DNA of 64,000 bases from Nocardiaceae bacterium (GCA_021372355.1 JAJFUQ010000146.1:1-64000); one strand, 5' to 3'; shown: positions 17,808 to 28,042, numbered from the stretch's first letter. The notes: generated by a model not told the origin, from the letters alone. Translations and numbers: made by a program.

Positions 17808-19037
17808 ATGGGTGCGCTGTGGCACGGTTTCGCAGATATGGGTGCGGTCGAGCGGGACGGGGCGTTCGTCGTCACGCGTGGTGAAGGCGTTAGCATCTAC
17901 GACGACAAGGGCAACGAGTATCTCGACGCGACGGCCGGACTGTGGTTCACCAACGTGGGCTACGGCCGCACCGAGATCGCCGATGCGGTCGCGAAACAGT
18001 TGACCAAGATCGGCCACTACTCGAACTTCGGCGACCTGGCGACGGATACCGCCATCGAGCTCGCCGAGCGACTGGCCACTATCGCGCCCGTTCAAAACTC
18101 CAAGATCCTGTTCACACTCGGTGGTTCGGACTCGATCGACACCGCAGCCAAGATGGCGCGTCGCTATTGGGTCGTCATGGGCAAGCCGGAGAAGAATCTC
18201 ATCGTCGGCCGCCAGAAGGCCTACCACGGGATGCACTGGGCGGGCACGTCGCTGTCGGGCCTGCCGCTCAATCGCGAGGGGTACGGCGACCTGATGCCGG
18301 AAGCCCGCACGGTCACGTGGGACGACGCTTCCGCGCTGCGTGCTCTCATCGAGACCGAGGGGGCCGACCGTATCGCGGCGTTCTTCGTCGAGCCGATCAT
18401 CGGCGCCGGTGGTGTTTATCTGCCTCCAGAGAACTACCTCACCGAGGTTCGCCAGATCTGCCGGGAGAACGACATCCTCTTCGTGGCCGATGAGGTCGTG
18501 ACAGGCTTCGGTCGGATCGGCGGATCGTGGTTCGCGTCGTCCCGGTTCGGGCTCGAGCCTGACCTCATGACGACGGCCAAGGGACTGACCTCGGGATATG
18601 TGCCGATGGGTGCGGTGTTCGCTGCTCCGAAAGTGTCGGAGCCGTTCTTCGCCGGCGGCACCTGGTTGCGCCACGGCTACACGTACGGCGCCCACGCCGC
18701 ATCGGCGGCGGCGGCACTCGCGAACCTCGACATCATCGAGCGCGAAGGCCTGCTCGTCGAGTCGAAGCGCCTCGAGTCGACACTGCACGAGAAGCTGTCA
18801 CCGCTTGCCGAGCACCCGGCGATCGCAGAGGTCCGCAGCGGTCTTGGTGCCGTCGCGGGCGTGCAGCTCGCGGACGCGTCGAAGGCGATGGGATTCGTGA
18901 AGACGCTTCGCCGCCACGGTGTTTCGACACGCGCGTGCGGTGCGGGGGCGCTGCAGATCTCGCCGGCGTTCGTGATGACCGACGCCGAGGTCGAGGAGTT
19001 GGCGACCCGGATCCGCGCGGCGCTCGACGAGATCTAG
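17808..19037 (+). CDS. Class III pyridoxal-phosphate aminotransferase
   Basis: 409-residue PLP enzyme, fold type I. Recognisable parts are DKGNEYLDATAGLWFTNVGYG near the N-terminus, GGSDSIDTAAKMARRYW, the aspartate binding the pyridine nitrogen in FVADEVVTGFGR and the Schiff-base lysine in TTAKGLTSGYVPMGAV. It resembles beta-alanine/omega-amino acid:pyruvate transaminases, but the exact amine donor cannot be set from sequence. ATG 17808 has GGGGGAG six bases upstream, better than the ATG at 17793. Its end overlaps the PhzF-like gene by four bases, tail to tail. Confidence 0.93.
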   Translation: MGALWHGFADMGAVERDGAFVVTRGEGVSIYDDKGNEYLDATAGLWFTNVGYGRTEIADAVAKQLTKIGHYSNFGDLATDTAIELAERLATIAPVQNSKILFTLGGSDSIDTAAKMARRYWVVMGKPEKNLIVGRQKAYHGMHWAGTSLSGLPLNREGYGDLMPEARTVTWDDASALRALIETEGADRIAAFFVEPIIGAGGVYLPPENYLTEVRQICRENDILFVADEVVTGFGRIGGSWFASSRFGLEPDLMTTAKGLTSGYVPMGAVFAAPKVSEPFFAGGTWLRHGYTYGAHAASAAAALANLDIIEREGLLVESKRLESTLHEKLSPLAEHPAIAEVRSGLGAVAGVQLADASKAMGFVKTLRRHGVSTRACGAGALQISPAFVMTDAEVEELATRIRAALDEI

Positions 19038-19699
19038 ACCGGAATCGTCCGGTCGTACACCGTGCGGCCGCCGAGTTCGACCCAGCCGTCGTCCAAGCAC
19101 TTGGTGAAGATCTGCGATCCGCGTCCCTGCGTGATGGTCAGATTCTTGCGCGTGAGTGACGTCAGTCGAACCGCGGCGGCGCCGGTGGCTTCGTCCTCCG
19201 CGACGCCCAGTCCCGGTGCGAACATCCGCGAACGCACGTTCCCGGGACTGGTCCACGCCCAGGCGTAATGCTCGCCTTCGGTGAAGTCATCCGGATTCAG
19301 CTCGTCGATGTCGCTGGCGTCGGACTTCGGATGGAACGTGAAATCCGGTGCCCACTCGGCCCGCGCCCGAACCCAGGTCAGGCCATTCTCGGACTCGAAT
19401 TCGACCTCACCCGCCGCGAGGGCGATACTCGTCGCGTTGCTGCCCGTCTGACTAAGCCACCAGGCAAGGCCGACACTCGGGTGACCGGCGAAGGGAAGTT
19501 CGACCGTCGGGGTGTGAATGCGGGCGACAGCGGCGTCTCCGATATCGACGTAGAAGATCGTCTCGCTGAAGCCGAGAGCAGCTGCCAACGCCTGCCGTTG
19601 GATCGGCTCAAAGCCTTCGCCCGCAACGATTCCCAGCTCGTTGCCATGCTTCCCATGCGCTGCGGTGAAGACCCGAACAACGGTCACCTCGATTGCCAC
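19034..19699 (-). CDS. PhzF-family isomerase-like protein (Rv2716-like)
   Basis: 221 residues, shorter than typical PhzF enzymes of about 280. It has the family landmarks FTAAHGKHGNELGIV at the N-terminus, SETIFYV, TPTVELPFAGHPSVGLAW and the C-terminal GVAEDEATGAAAVRL. The usual catalytic glutamate follows the N-terminal GN motif (here NELG). PhzF relatives isomerise small acids; the substrate here is unknown. Four bases separate it from the downstream end of the helicase gene, so it may be the first gene after an operon end. Confidence 0.85.
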   Translation of the reverse strand: MAIEVTVVRVFTAAHGKHGNELGIVAGEGFEPIQRQALAAALGFSETIFYVDIGDAAVARIHTPTVELPFAGHPSVGLAWWLSQTGSNATSIALAAGEVEFESENGLTWVRARAEWAPDFTFHPKSDASDIDELNPDDFTEGEHYAWAWTSPGNVRSRMFAPGLGVAEDEATGAAAVRLTSLTRKNLTITQGRGSQIFTKCLDDGWVELGGRTVYDRTIPV

Positions 19700-19703
19700 G
19701 GCG

Positions 19704-22196
19704 TCAGCCTACGGCGACTGTGATGCCTTCGAATACGACTTCTTCGCTCTCGGCCGACGCCTCGAGATCGATCACGGCATCGATCGACCAACCGTGGTCG
19801 CCATCCGGGTCCGCGAGCACCTGACGGACATTCCACACACCTTCGGCCTCGGTGACCTGGAACAGTTTCGGGCCGCGTGCCGCGCCGTCGGTCCCGAGCT
19901 CGCCGTACTCGTCGAAATAGGGCGTGAGAAGTTCTTCCCACCCCTCGGCGTCGAGCCCGCTCTGCAGGTCTTCGAGCGCGGCCCAGTCCTTGCGCGCCGC
20001 CAGCAGGATGTGCCGGAACATCGCATTCCGTACTGCGACGCGGAACGCCTTGGGATTGGCCGTCATCGGGCGGGATTCGGCGGGGACGGCGGGAGCCGTC
20101 GGATCGGTCAGCCGCTCCCATTCGTCGATGAGGCTCGAATCCACACCGCGGATCAGTTCACCGAGCCATTCGGTGTATTCCTCGAGTTCGTCGGTGCGAA
20201 CCTGGTCCGGCACGGTGCGGCGCAACGCGCGGTAGGCATCGGCGAGGTAGCGCAGAACGAGGCCCTCTGAGCGTGCGAGTCCGTAGCGACTCACGACGTC
20301 GCTGAACGTCATCGACTGCTCGATCATTTCGCGCAGTACCGACTTCGGCGAGGGCGAGAACTCGCTCATCCACGGGTGTCCGCCGACGAACATGGCAAAT
20401 GCGGGTTCGAGCAGGTCGTGGAGTGGCTTGGGCCAGGTGATGTCCTCGATGAGCGCCATCCGCTGGTCGTAGTCGAGCCCATCGGCCTTCATCTCGGCGA
20501 CCGCTTCGCCGCGAGCGACGTTCTGTTGTGCCATGAGAAGTTGGCGTGGGTCTTCGAGGATCGACTCGACGACCGAGATGACGTCGAGCGTGAAGTCGTG
20601 AGAATGCGCGTCGAGGAGTTCGAACACCGCCAAGGCGAATGGCGCGAGCGGCTGATCGAGTGCGAAGTCTCGTTGGAGATCGACCGTCAGCCGAGCCCAC
20701 CGGCCGTTTTCGTCAGGCTCGTTCAGCCGTTCCACGACGCCGCTGTTGAGGAGCGCGCGGTAGAGCCGGATTGCGTGCCGAATGTGGCGGCGTTGAGCAG
20801 GCCGCGCCTCGTGGTTGTCCTCGAGCAGTTTGCGCATCGCCGTAAAGCAGTTGCCGGGCCGCGAAATGACGTTCAGGAGAAGGGAATTGGTCACGCGGAA
20901 GCGCGACACGAGGGGTTCGGGCGAGGCTGCGACGAGGCGGTTGAAGGTGCCTTCGCTCCACGACACGAATCCCTCGGGCGCGGGCTTGCGCTTGATCTTC
21001 TTCAGCTTCTTCGGATCGTCTCCGGCCTTCGCGATCGCCTTGGCGTTCTCGACCTCATGATCGGGCGCCTGGACGACGACGTTGCCCATGGTGTCGAATC
21101 CCGCCCGGCCCGCCCGACCGGCGATCTGATGGAATTCGCGCGCGCGTAGATGCCGGGTGCGCTGGCCGTCGTACTTGGCGAGCCCGGTGAGCAACACCGT
21201 GCGAATCGGGACGTTGATGCCGACACCGAGGGTGTCGGTGCCGCAGATGATCTTGAGCAGGCCTTGTTGCGCCAAGCGTTCGACGAGTCGCCGGTACTTC
21301 GGCAGCATCCCCGCGTGATGGACGCCGATGCCGTGCCGGACCAGCCGCGACAGCGTCGCTCCGAATCCCTTGGCGAAACGGAAGTCTCCGATCGCCGCAG
21401 CGATCGCGTCCTTCTCGGCCCGGGTCGCGAGGTTGAGACTCGTCAGCGCCTGCGCCCGTTCGATCGCCGCTGCCTGCGTGAAGTGAACGATGTAGACCGG
21501 TGACTGATTGCCCTCGAGGAGGTTCTCGATGGTCTCGGTGATCGGGACGAGCGAGTAGCTGAAATAGAGCGGCACCGGGCGGTCACCGCCGGTGACGTTT
21601 GCGGTCGAGCGTCCGGTTCGGCGCGTGAGATCGTCCACGAAGAAGTCGACGTCGCCGAGCGTCGCCGACATCAGGAGAAATTGCGCTTTCGGCAGTTCGA
21701 GGAGCGGAATCTGCCAGGCCCAGCCGCGGTCCGGTTCGGCGTAGTAGTGGAACTCGTCCATCACCACCTGCCCGACGTCGGCATCGGAGCCTTCGCGAAG
21801 CGCCAGGTTCGCCAGGATCTCGGCGGTCGCGCAGATGATCGGTGCGCCCGGGTTGACCGCGGCGTCGCCGGTCATCATTCCGACTCGGTCCGCACCGAAG
21901 ACATCGCACAACGCGAAGAACTTCTCGCTCACCAGTGCCTTGATCGGCGCAGTGTAGAACGTGCGCTGTCCGGCGGCGGCAGCGCTGAAATGCGCGGCCA
22001 GCGCGACGAGCGACTTCCCTGACCCAGTCGGCGTCGAGAGGATGACGTTCGAGCCGGACGCCAGCTCGAGGATCGCCTCCTCCTGCGCCGGGTAGAGCGT
22101 CATGCCCTGCGCGGTCACCCACGTGAGGAACTGATCGAAAATCCAATCGGGATCCGGAGACTCCGGCAAGTGGTCGAGAGTCTGGCCCAGATTCAC
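19704..22196 (-). CDS. DEAD/DEAH-box helicase with DUF3516 C-terminal domain
   Basis: About 830 residues. Superfamily 2 helicase core: motif I STPTGSGKSLVA, motif Ia TAPIKALVSEKFF, motif II as DEFH in VVMDEFHYYAEPDRG, motif III SATLG, motif VI HQIAGRAGRAGFD. The C-terminal half is the actinobacterial DUF3516 region. Probably an RNA helicase of the Ski2/HelY group, exact target unknown. GTG 22196 (VNLGQTL) is chosen because homology begins there; ATG 22232 overlaps the PAC2 gene by 26 bases and is an alternative. Co-directional and tightly packed with the PAC2 gene. Confidence 0.92.
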   Translation of the reverse strand: MNLGQTLDHLPESPDPDWIFDQFLTWVTAQGMTLYPAQEEAILELASGSNVILSTPTGSGKSLVALAAHFSAAAAGQRTFYTAPIKALVSEKFFALCDVFGADRVGMMTGDAAVNPGAPIICATAEILANLALREGSDADVGQVVMDEFHYYAEPDRGWAWQIPLLELPKAQFLLMSATLGDVDFFVDDLTRRTGRSTANVTGGDRPVPLYFSYSLVPITETIENLLEGNQSPVYIVHFTQAAAIERAQALTSLNLATRAEKDAIAAAIGDFRFAKGFGATLSRLVRHGIGVHHAGMLPKYRRLVERLAQQGLLKIICGTDTLGVGINVPIRTVLLTGLAKYDGQRTRHLRAREFHQIAGRAGRAGFDTMGNVVVQAPDHEVENAKAIAKAGDDPKKLKKIKRKPAPEGFVSWSEGTFNRLVAASPEPLVSRFRVTNSLLLNVISRPGNCFTAMRKLLEDNHEARPAQRRHIRHAIRLYRALLNSGVVERLNEPDENGRWARLTVDLQRDFALDQPLAPFALAVFELLDAHSHDFTLDVISVVESILEDPRQLLMAQQNVARGEAVAEMKADGLDYDQRMALIEDITWPKPLHDLLEPAFAMFVGGHPWMSEFSPSPKSVLREMIEQSMTFSDVVSRYGLARSEGLVLRYLADAYRALRRTVPDQVRTDELEEYTEWLGELIRGVDSSLIDEWERLTDPTAPAVPAESRPMTANPKAFRVAVRNAMFRHILLAARKDWAALEDLQSGLDAEGWEELLTPYFDEYGELGTDGAARGPKLFQVTEAEGVWNVRQVLADPDGDHGWSIDAVIDLEASAESEEVVFEGITVAVG

Positions 22197-22206
22197 CGGT
22201 CCAACG

Positions 22207-23157
22207 CTACTTCTTGGGCTTATCGTCGCCATCCGAAAGTCCCCAACCGCCCTGTTCGGCGAGGAACCGTTCGAATTCTGCTCCCAGTTCGTCACCGCTC
22301 GGCAGCTCGACTCCCTCGGCCAGGAGCGATGAACGACGTTCCTGCGCCTGGATGAACGTGTCGTACTGACGCTCGAGCGCGGCGACCACCGAAGCGACCT
22401 CGGAATTCGACTCGAGGTGCTCGGCCACCTGTTCCCGGACACGGGCAGCCGCGTCCGCCAGGGCGGCGAGTGGCAGATCCAGGCCGGCGTTGTCCGCCAC
22501 GTGCTCCAGGAGCGTCTGTGCCGCCTCGGGGTAGTCGGTCTGCGCCAGGTAGTGCGGAACGTGGACGGAGAAGCCCACGGACTCGGCGCCGGCTTGCCCG
22601 GTCCGGTATTCGAGGAGGGCCGATGCGCTACCCGGCACCTGCACCTCACCGATCCACGGTTGGTAGTCGCCGATCAATTCGGGGTCGCTGGCGTGGGCCG
22701 TCATTCCGAGCGGACGCGTGTGCGGGATCGCCATCGGAATCGCACTAAGTCCGATGGTCCGGCGAACTCCGAGGCGCTCGGCCAATCCGCGAACCGCAAC
22801 GACGAATCGCTCCCACCGCAGGTCCGGTTCGAGACCGGTGAGCAGCAGGAACGGGGTTCCCCCGAGGTCCTTCAGTGCATAGAGCGTGAGTTCCGGCTCT
22901 GCGTAGGACTCGAAGTGATCGGTCTTGAAGGTCATCATCGGCCGGCGCGAGCGGTAATCGAGCAGCTCATCGATGTCGAACGACGCGACAGGCTCGGACT
23001 CGAGGCTGTCGCGAAGATGGGTCGAGGCGAGGCGAACAGCGTGCCCGGCGTCGGTAAAACCTTCGAGCGCATGAATCAGCACCGGGCCATCGCCGTCCTC
23101 GCCGGCGAGTTCCGGTACCGGGAAATGCAACTCGAACAGGTTGTCTCGGGGCTCCAT
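22207..23157 (-). CDS. PAC2-family protein (Rv2714-like)
   Basis: 316 residues. PAC2 proteins share a fold with proteasome-assembly chaperones; the bacterial members have no settled role. Visible family features are LIHALEGFTDAGHAVRLA, the central FLLLTGLEPDLRWERF, TIGLSAIPMAIPHTRP and a helical C-terminal segment with VVAALERQYDTFIQAQERR. ATG 23157 is preceded by AAAGGAACG. Divergent from the lipoprotein gene. In M. tuberculosis the counterpart also sits near ideR/sigB (from memory). Confidence 0.9.
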   Translation of the reverse strand: MEPRDNLFELHFPVPELAGEDGDGPVLIHALEGFTDAGHAVRLASTHLRDSLESEPVASFDIDELLDYRSRRPMMTFKTDHFESYAEPELTLYALKDLGGTPFLLLTGLEPDLRWERFVVAVRGLAERLGVRRTIGLSAIPMAIPHTRPLGMTAHASDPELIGDYQPWIGEVQVPGSASALLEYRTGQAGAESVGFSVHVPHYLAQTDYPEAAQTLLEHVADNAGLDLPLAALADAAARVREQVAEHLESNSEVASVVAALERQYDTFIQAQERRSSLLAEGVELPSGDELGAEFERFLAEQGGWGLSDGDDKPKK

Positions 23158-23247
23158 CGTTCCTTTTCCTCTACTGGTTCGACTCCAGTGTCCCCTACCG
23201 TGGCGTCGGCCGTGCGTTTGAGGTCACGGCTGGCACACTGGGGTGCG

Positions 23248-23940
23248 ATGACGGAATCTGACATGCGCAAATGGCGGCTGGCAGCGACAGCGGCGGCTGC
23301 CGCACTCCTCGTCGGCGGATGTTCCGAGGGAGTTGTCGGAACCGCGCGTCCCCTCCCGCAGATCACTCCGGCGAATGTTCAGACAGTGTTGCTGGACACT
23401 TCTCAATTTCCCAACACATATCCGGCCGTGGTTCTTCCGCCGCAGGTCGCGGTCCAGGCGGCGGGCGACATGTCCGGCCTTCCGGACGCCGCGGAGAACA
23501 TCTCTCCCTCCGATTGCAGGCCCGATGCGCCGCCGTCGACGGTGGGCGCGCTCGCGGTCGCGGTCGGCACCAACGAGAGCGATCGATCCACGCTCACCCT
23601 GATCGTCGAAAACGTCGGCAGTTCGTCGATCGAGACGTTGCACAGGTACGTCACGCACTGCGCGGATATCACTGCGAAGAACCGGGCGGCCGAAATCTCG
23701 GTACACACCGAGGTCTTGCCGTCGCCCGCCGACCTGAAGCCACCGTCGTTCGTGTGGCGTCGGGTCGTCCGGTCGGGGAGTGCCCAGGCATCTCTCCACG
23801 AGACGATGGTGACGATGGCCGGCCAGGTCGGGGCGATCAGAGTTTTGGTCACTTATATGACCTTTGGGTCGCCAGCGCCGGATCTCGACGCCATGAAAAC
23901 CGTCCTGAACAGCCAGTTGTCGAAGATCAAGCATTCCTGA
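23248..23940 (+). CDS. Secreted lipoprotein of unknown function
   Basis: 230 residues. A lipoprotein signal peptide is clear: MRKWRLAATAAAAALLVGGC with the lipobox LVGGC and modification cysteine about residue 25 from the ATG at 23248. If ATG 23263 is used, five residues are lost. The mature part is rich in Ser/Thr/Pro and contains two further cysteines (SPSDCRPD and VTHCADI), possibly a disulfide. It resembles mycobacterial DUF5642/LppX-size lipoproteins only loosely. Located outside the membrane; function unknown. Confidence 0.8.
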   Translation: MTESDMRKWRLAATAAAAALLVGGCSEGVVGTARPLPQITPANVQTVLLDTSQFPNTYPAVVLPPQVAVQAAGDMSGLPDAAENISPSDCRPDAPPSTVGALAVAVGTNESDRSTLTLIVENVGSSSIETLHRYVTHCADITAKNRAAEISVHTEVLPSPADLKPPSFVWRRVVRSGSAQASLHETMVTMAGQVGAIRVLVTYMTFGSPAPDLDAMKTVLNSQLSKIKHS

Positions 23941-23983
23941 TCCATCCACAGGCCTGGTCCGATCTCCGGCCTGAAGCCGGGGT

Positions 23984-25051
23984 GTGGTCGTCGGTCACGA
24001 CGAACCTGAGTCGGTGCCTTCCGAATTCGACCTCACACCCATCCGCTGCAGCGTCACGTCACCTGCTGACTTGATCGCCGCGGTTCCGGCGATGCTCGGC
24101 TTCTTTCCGACCACATCCATCGTTCTCATGTTCGTCGGTGGGCCGTCCGGCCGACGGATCGGACCGATCGTTCGGTACGACATGATTCCCGCCGGCTTCT
24201 CCGAATCTGACGTGGAGCACATCATCGGATCGATCTGCGAGCGCGCGGTGTCCGTCCAGGATCTATCGATCCAGTCAGTGATCTGCCTGTTCGTCGACGC
24301 CTGGCCGACGACCGTGCACGACATGGTTCTCCGCGTCCTCGACCGGCAGGTACACGACTACGGTTTGCGCGTCTCTGACGCCTACTGGACCCCGGAAATC
24401 GCACCTGGCAAGCCGTACCGGTCGATGCTCGCCGATCGCAAGCATGGCCGGTTGCCGGACCCGACCACATCTGAGGTGGCGGCGGCCTCGGTGCTATCCG
24501 GACGACGGATCTTTGGCAGCCGCGACGATCTCGCGGCGGTCTTCGCATCGACACCGTGCCCCGAGGCGGACGAGGTCGCCAGACGCCTGCGGCGACCGTC
24601 GAAGCCACCGAAGCCTCGCCTGGGGCTTCAAAGGGTCCTGCGGGCGGTGTGGGCCGTCGGGGCGGGGGAGTCCGTCAGTGTGGAGACGGTCGTCGTGGTC
24701 AGCCGCGCGCTCGGTGACAAGAAGGTCCGCGACGCTGCCCTTGCCTTGGCCGCAACCAACCACGCAAAGGCCGCCGAGTGTCTATGGACGGCCATGGCCC
24801 GCCTCGTTCCGGCTCCACATCGCGCGGAGCCCCTGACGCTGCTCGGGCACATGGCCTACCTCGACGGTGACGGCGCAATGGCGAGTTCGGCGTTCGGCGC
24901 CGCACTGGAGTGCGACCCCCAGCATGTCCTCGCGGGCCTACTCGACGAATCACTCCAGTCGGGAATCGCGCCCGCCGAGATCCGTGCGTTCACCGCATGC
25001 GGGTTCGACTGCGCCGCTCAACTTGGCGTCGAACTCTCGCCGGCCGGATGA
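23984..25051 (+). CDS. DUF4192 family protein
   Basis: 355-residue cytosolic protein, recognised by the DUF4192 start CSVTSPADLIAAVPAMLGFFP followed by SIVLMFVGG, and by the C-terminal TPR-like section GHMAYLDGDGAMASSAFGAALE with NPxH-like spacing. The family is widespread in actinobacteria and has no known function. GTG 23984 is used; GTG 24014 (VPSEFDL) is equally possible. It ends nine bases before the convergent galE end. Confidence 0.85.
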   Translation: MVVGHDEPESVPSEFDLTPIRCSVTSPADLIAAVPAMLGFFPTTSIVLMFVGGPSGRRIGPIVRYDMIPAGFSESDVEHIIGSICERAVSVQDLSIQSVICLFVDAWPTTVHDMVLRVLDRQVHDYGLRVSDAYWTPEIAPGKPYRSMLADRKHGRLPDPTTSEVAAASVLSGRRIFGSRDDLAAVFASTPCPEADEVARRLRRPSKPPKPRLGLQRVLRAVWAVGAGESVSVETVVVVSRALGDKKVRDAALALAATNHAKAAECLWTAMARLVPAPHRAEPLTLLGHMAYLDGDGAMASSAFGAALECDPQHVLAGLLDESLQSGIAPAEIRAFTACGFDCAAQLGVELSPAG

Positions 25052-25059
25052 AGACGGTG

Positions 25060-26043
25060 TCAGCGTGCGGCGTGGGCCCGGTCGCCCAGATCGCGGAGGA
25101 ACTCCCAGGCATCCGAAACGATCTCGTGCAGCGACGTGTGCTGCGGTTTCCAGCCGAGTTCGGTGATCGCCCGCTCGCTCGAGGCGATGAGCACCGCCGG
25201 GTCGCCCGGCCGGCGCGGCGAGTCGACCGACTTGATCGGCTTGCCGACCACTTCCTCGCACGCGGCGATGACTTCACGAACGCTGAAGCCCTCGCCGGAG
25301 CCGAGGTTGTAGATGCGGTGCTTACCGGGCTCCGACGACTGCAACGCGAGCATGTGGGCTTCGGCGAGGTCGCGGATGTGGATGTAGTCGCGGACCGCCG
25401 TGCCGTCCTTGGTGGGCCAGTCGGTGCCGAACACCGCGATCTGCTCGCGGTAGCCCAGAGCAACCTGCAGAACGAGAGGAATCAGATGCGTCTCGATGAC
25501 GCGGTTCTCGCCGAGGCCGCCGTAAGCGCCGGCGACGTTGAAGTACCGAAGGCTCGTGGCGGCGAGCCCGTGCGCGACCGCGTACGACGTGATCGCGTGG
25601 TCGATCGCCAGCTTCGAGGCGCCGTACGGGTTGGTCGGGCGCGTCGGCATGGCTTCGGTGATGGGGGTGACTTCCGGCTCGCCGTACGTCGCTGCCGTCG
25701 AGGAGAACACCAAGCGCGGAACGCCGGCGTTGCGCATTGCTTCGATCAACTGAAGCGACTTCACGACATTGCCGAACCAGTACTTCTCTGGATACTCGAC
25801 AGACTCGCCGACCAGCGACATCGCGGCGAAGTGGAGCACACCGTCGAACGGGGCACCGCTCGACAGCAGCGACGGAGCCAGTTCGGCGACGTCCCCTTCG
25901 ACGAATTCGGCACCAGCGGGGACCAGGTCCCGGTTGCCGGTCGACAGGTCGTCGACGACGACGACCTCGTGTCCATTTTCGAGCAGCACCTGCGCACAGA
26001 CGCTACCCACATAACCGGCGCCGCCGGTGACCAGAAGCCTCAT
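25060..26043 (-). CDS. galE: UDP-glucose 4-epimerase GalE
   Basis: Interconverts UDP-glucose and UDP-galactose, supplying galactose for arabinogalactan. 327 residues, extended SDR: NAD-binding GGAGYVGS at residues 7-14, catalytic serine in FSSTAATYG and the Tyr/Lys pair in NPYGASKLA. It lies directly downstream of ideR on the same strand, 21 bases apart, the dtxR-galE order known from corynebacteria, so it is probably co-transcribed with the iron regulator. Confidence 0.95.
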   Translation of the reverse strand: MRLLVTGGAGYVGSVCAQVLLENGHEVVVVDDLSTGNRDLVPAGAEFVEGDVAELAPSLLSSGAPFDGVLHFAAMSLVGESVEYPEKYWFGNVVKSLQLIEAMRNAGVPRLVFSSTAATYGEPEVTPITEAMPTRPTNPYGASKLAIDHAITSYAVAHGLAATSLRYFNVAGAYGGLGENRVIETHLIPLVLQVALGYREQIAVFGTDWPTKDGTAVRDYIHIRDLAEAHMLALQSSEPGKHRIYNLGSGEGFSVREVIAACEEVVGKPIKSVDSPRRPGDPAVLIASSERAITELGWKPQHTSLHEIVSDAWEFLRDLGDRAHAAR

Positions 26044-26064
26044 TCCTCGCCTCCCGAAAAGCCC

Positions 26065-26748
26065 TCAGACAGTGCGGACAGATACCGCGTGAGCGAGGTC
26101 CTCGGCAAGTTCGAAACTGTCGTGACCGCCAACGCTGATGGTCACCGTACCCGGCTGCACTTCGACCGTGACGCGCGCGTCCGGCACGATGCCGTTGTCC
26201 CGCAGATGGCGGATGACGTCCGGTTCCGACTGGATGTATTCGGCGAGGCGACGAATGACGACAGGGGTCGGCTGACCGATGGGAAGGTCGCTCAGGCGAA
26301 TGAGCTTCTCGCTGTCCGCGACCGTCGTGATGCCCAGCTCGTCGAGGCCCGGAATCGGGTTTCCATACGGCGAGGTCGTCGGGTGGTTGAGCACCTCGAC
26401 GAGCTTTCGCTCGACTTCTTCGCTCATGACGTGCTCCCAGCGGCACGCTTCGGCGTGAACATCTTCCCAGTCCATGCCGATGATGTCGACCAAGAGACGC
26501 TCGGCCAGGCGGTGCTTGCGCATGACTGCGATGGCCAGGCCACGACCCTTTTCGGTCAGCTCGAGATGGCGGTCGCCGGCGACCAGAAGAAGACCGTCGC
26601 GCTCCATGCGGGCAACCGTCTGGCTCACTGTCGGGCCACTCTGCTCGAGGCGCTCGGCAATACGGGCGCGCAATGGAACCACGCCCTCCTCTTCGAGGTC
26701 GTAGATCGTCCGGAGATACATCTCCGTGGTATCGACCAGATCTTTCAC
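26065..26748 (-). CDS. ideR: Iron-dependent repressor IdeR/DtxR
   Basis: Fe(II)-activated repressor of siderophore and iron-uptake genes. 227 residues. The helix-turn-helix lies in [26 protein letters not shown]. All metal-1 and metal-2 ligands visible in this numbering are kept: M10, H79, E83, H98, C102, E105, H106. The C-terminal SH3-like domain contains [23 protein letters not shown] 26748 is chosen because homology starts at [10 protein letters not shown]; a TTG two codons upstream is possible. Followed by galE in the same direction; sigB lies upstream beyond a terminator. Confidence 0.96.
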   Translation of the reverse strand: MKDLVDTTEMYLRTIYDLEEEGVVPLRARIAERLEQSGPTVSQTVARMERDGLLLVAGDRHLELTEKGRGLAIAVMRKHRLAERLLVDIIGMDWEDVHAEACRWEHVMSEEVERKLVEVLNHPTTSPYGNPIPGLDELGITTVADSEKLIRLSDLPIGQPTPVVIRRLAEYIQSEPDVIRHLRDNGIVPDARVTVEVQPGTVTISVGGHDSFELAEDLAHAVSVRTV

Positions 26749-26808
26749 CCTCAACACCCTTCTCCCGACCCGGAGTTTACAAGGCGCAACGGGTCCTTTG
26801 CGCACTCG

Positions 26809-26849
26809 AAGCGCTGGTCAGCCGCTGAACAATCGGCTAACCAGCGCTT
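26809..26849 (-). terminator. Terminator of sigB
   Basis: A 16-bp stem (26809-26824 with 26834-26849) with one mismatch and a 9-base loop. It lies between the sigB stop and the ideR start on the minus strand. Confidence 0.75.
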
Positions 26850-26895
26850 CTTATGTCAACGAAACGCCAGGACAGATACTTCCCGGCGTGTTCGC

Positions 26896-27861
26896 TCAGC
26901 TGGCGTAGGCGCGCAGGCGGTCTGCGCGATCACCCTTTCGAAGCTTCGTCATGACCTCGCGCTCGATCTGGCGAACCCGCTCGCGCGACAGTCCGAACAG
27001 GCGTCCGATCTGGTCGAGCGTGCGTGGTTGGCCGTCATCGAGGCCGAACCGCAGGCGGATGACCTGCTGCTCCCGCTCGTCGAGGGTGCCGAGAACCGTG
27101 CGGATGTCGTTGTGCAGAAGTCCGGCGATGACGACGGCCTCGGCGGAGGTCGATTCGGTGTCCTCGATGAAGTCACCGAGGGGCGCTTCCTCGTCGCTTC
27201 CGACCGGCATGTCGAGGCTGACCGGGTCGCGGCTGTGGTCGAGGAGATCGTTGATCTTCTCCGCCGGGATGCCGGATTCAGCTGCCAGTTCCGCGTCGGT
27301 GGCCTCGCGTCCGAGTTGCTGATGCAGCTCACGTTTGATCCGAGCGAGCTTGTTGACCTGCTCGACCAAGTGGACTGGGAGGCGGATCGTGCGGCTCTGG
27401 TCCGCCATACCGCGCGTGATCGCCTGGCGAATCCACCAGGTGGCGTACGTCGAGAACTTGAATCCCTTGGCGTAGTCGAACTTCTCCATCGCGCGAATCA
27501 GACCGAGGTTGCCTTCCTGGATGAGGTCCAGAAGCGGCATGCCACGGCCGGTGTAGCGCTTGGCGAGCGACACGACGAGGCGAAGGTTCGCTTCGAGCAG
27601 ATGCGCTCGAGCGGACTGGCCATCTTTGACGATGGCCTGAAGATCGCGCTTCTTGGCCGGCGTCGGTGACGTCGTGTTCAGGAGGTAATCGGCGTACAGC
27701 CCCGCCTCGATCCGCTTTGCCAACTCGACCTCGTCGGCGGCGGTCAGCAGCGCAGTACGTCCGATCCCGTTCAAGTACACACGTACGAGATCCGCTGCGG
27801 GGCTCTGTGCGTCCAGGTCGGCATCTGTCAGCCGGGGTCGAATCGTGCTGGGGCTTGTCAT
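26896..27861 (-). CDS. sigB: Principal-like (group 2) sigma factor SigB
   Basis: General-stress sigma factor, 321 residues, without the long acidic N-terminus of SigA. Region 1.2 is near [16 protein letters not shown], region 2 includes [36 protein letters not shown] and [13 protein letters not shown], and region 4 has the helix-turn-helix [24 protein letters not shown] 27861 has GAGGAGG upstream. A GGAAC-N17-CGTT element 60-85 bases upstream suggests transcription by an ECF sigma such as SigE or SigH, as in mycobacteria. Confidence 0.96.
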   Translation of the reverse strand: MTSPSTIRPRLTDADLDAQSPAADLVRVYLNGIGRTALLTAADEVELAKRIEAGLYADYLLNTTSPTPAKKRDLQAIVKDGQSARAHLLEANLRLVVSLAKRYTGRGMPLLDLIQEGNLGLIRAMEKFDYAKGFKFSTYATWWIRQAITRGMADQSRTIRLPVHLVEQVNKLARIKRELHQQLGREATDAELAAESGIPAEKINDLLDHSRDPVSLDMPVGSDEEAPLGDFIEDTESTSAEAVVIAGLLHNDIRTVLGTLDEREQQVIRLRFGLDDGQPRTLDQIGRLFGLSRERVRQIEREVMTKLRKGDRADRLRAYAS

Positions 27862-27920
27862 TACCTGCCTCCTCGTGAGGGTGCGCGATCGGCGCCGCGT
27901 TTGGCAGCGTCATAGTGATC

Positions 27921-27946
27921 AACGTCGAACCCATCTAAAAGGTTCC
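27921..27946 (-). promoter_or_regulatory. Probable SigE/SigH-type promoter of sigB
   Basis: On the minus strand GGAAC (27946-27942) is followed after 17 bases by CGTT (27924-27921), matching the ECF consensus GGAAC-N16-18-cGTT. Predicted initiation near 27914 gives a leader of about 50 bases. Confidence 0.6.
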
Positions 27947-28042
27947 CGTTTCAGAAGAAGGTGAAACAGGCCTTGACGTGGGGCGATGGTAGCGAGCGAC
28001 TGAGAAGTTGCTGAGAATGCGCTCGGGTGGGAACCCGCGTGG

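Noticed and set aside
24910-27669. Plus-strand frame of 919 residues opposite galE, ideR and sigB
   Set aside because: Spans three real genes on the minus strand and has Arg/Asp/Val-rich nonsense composition.
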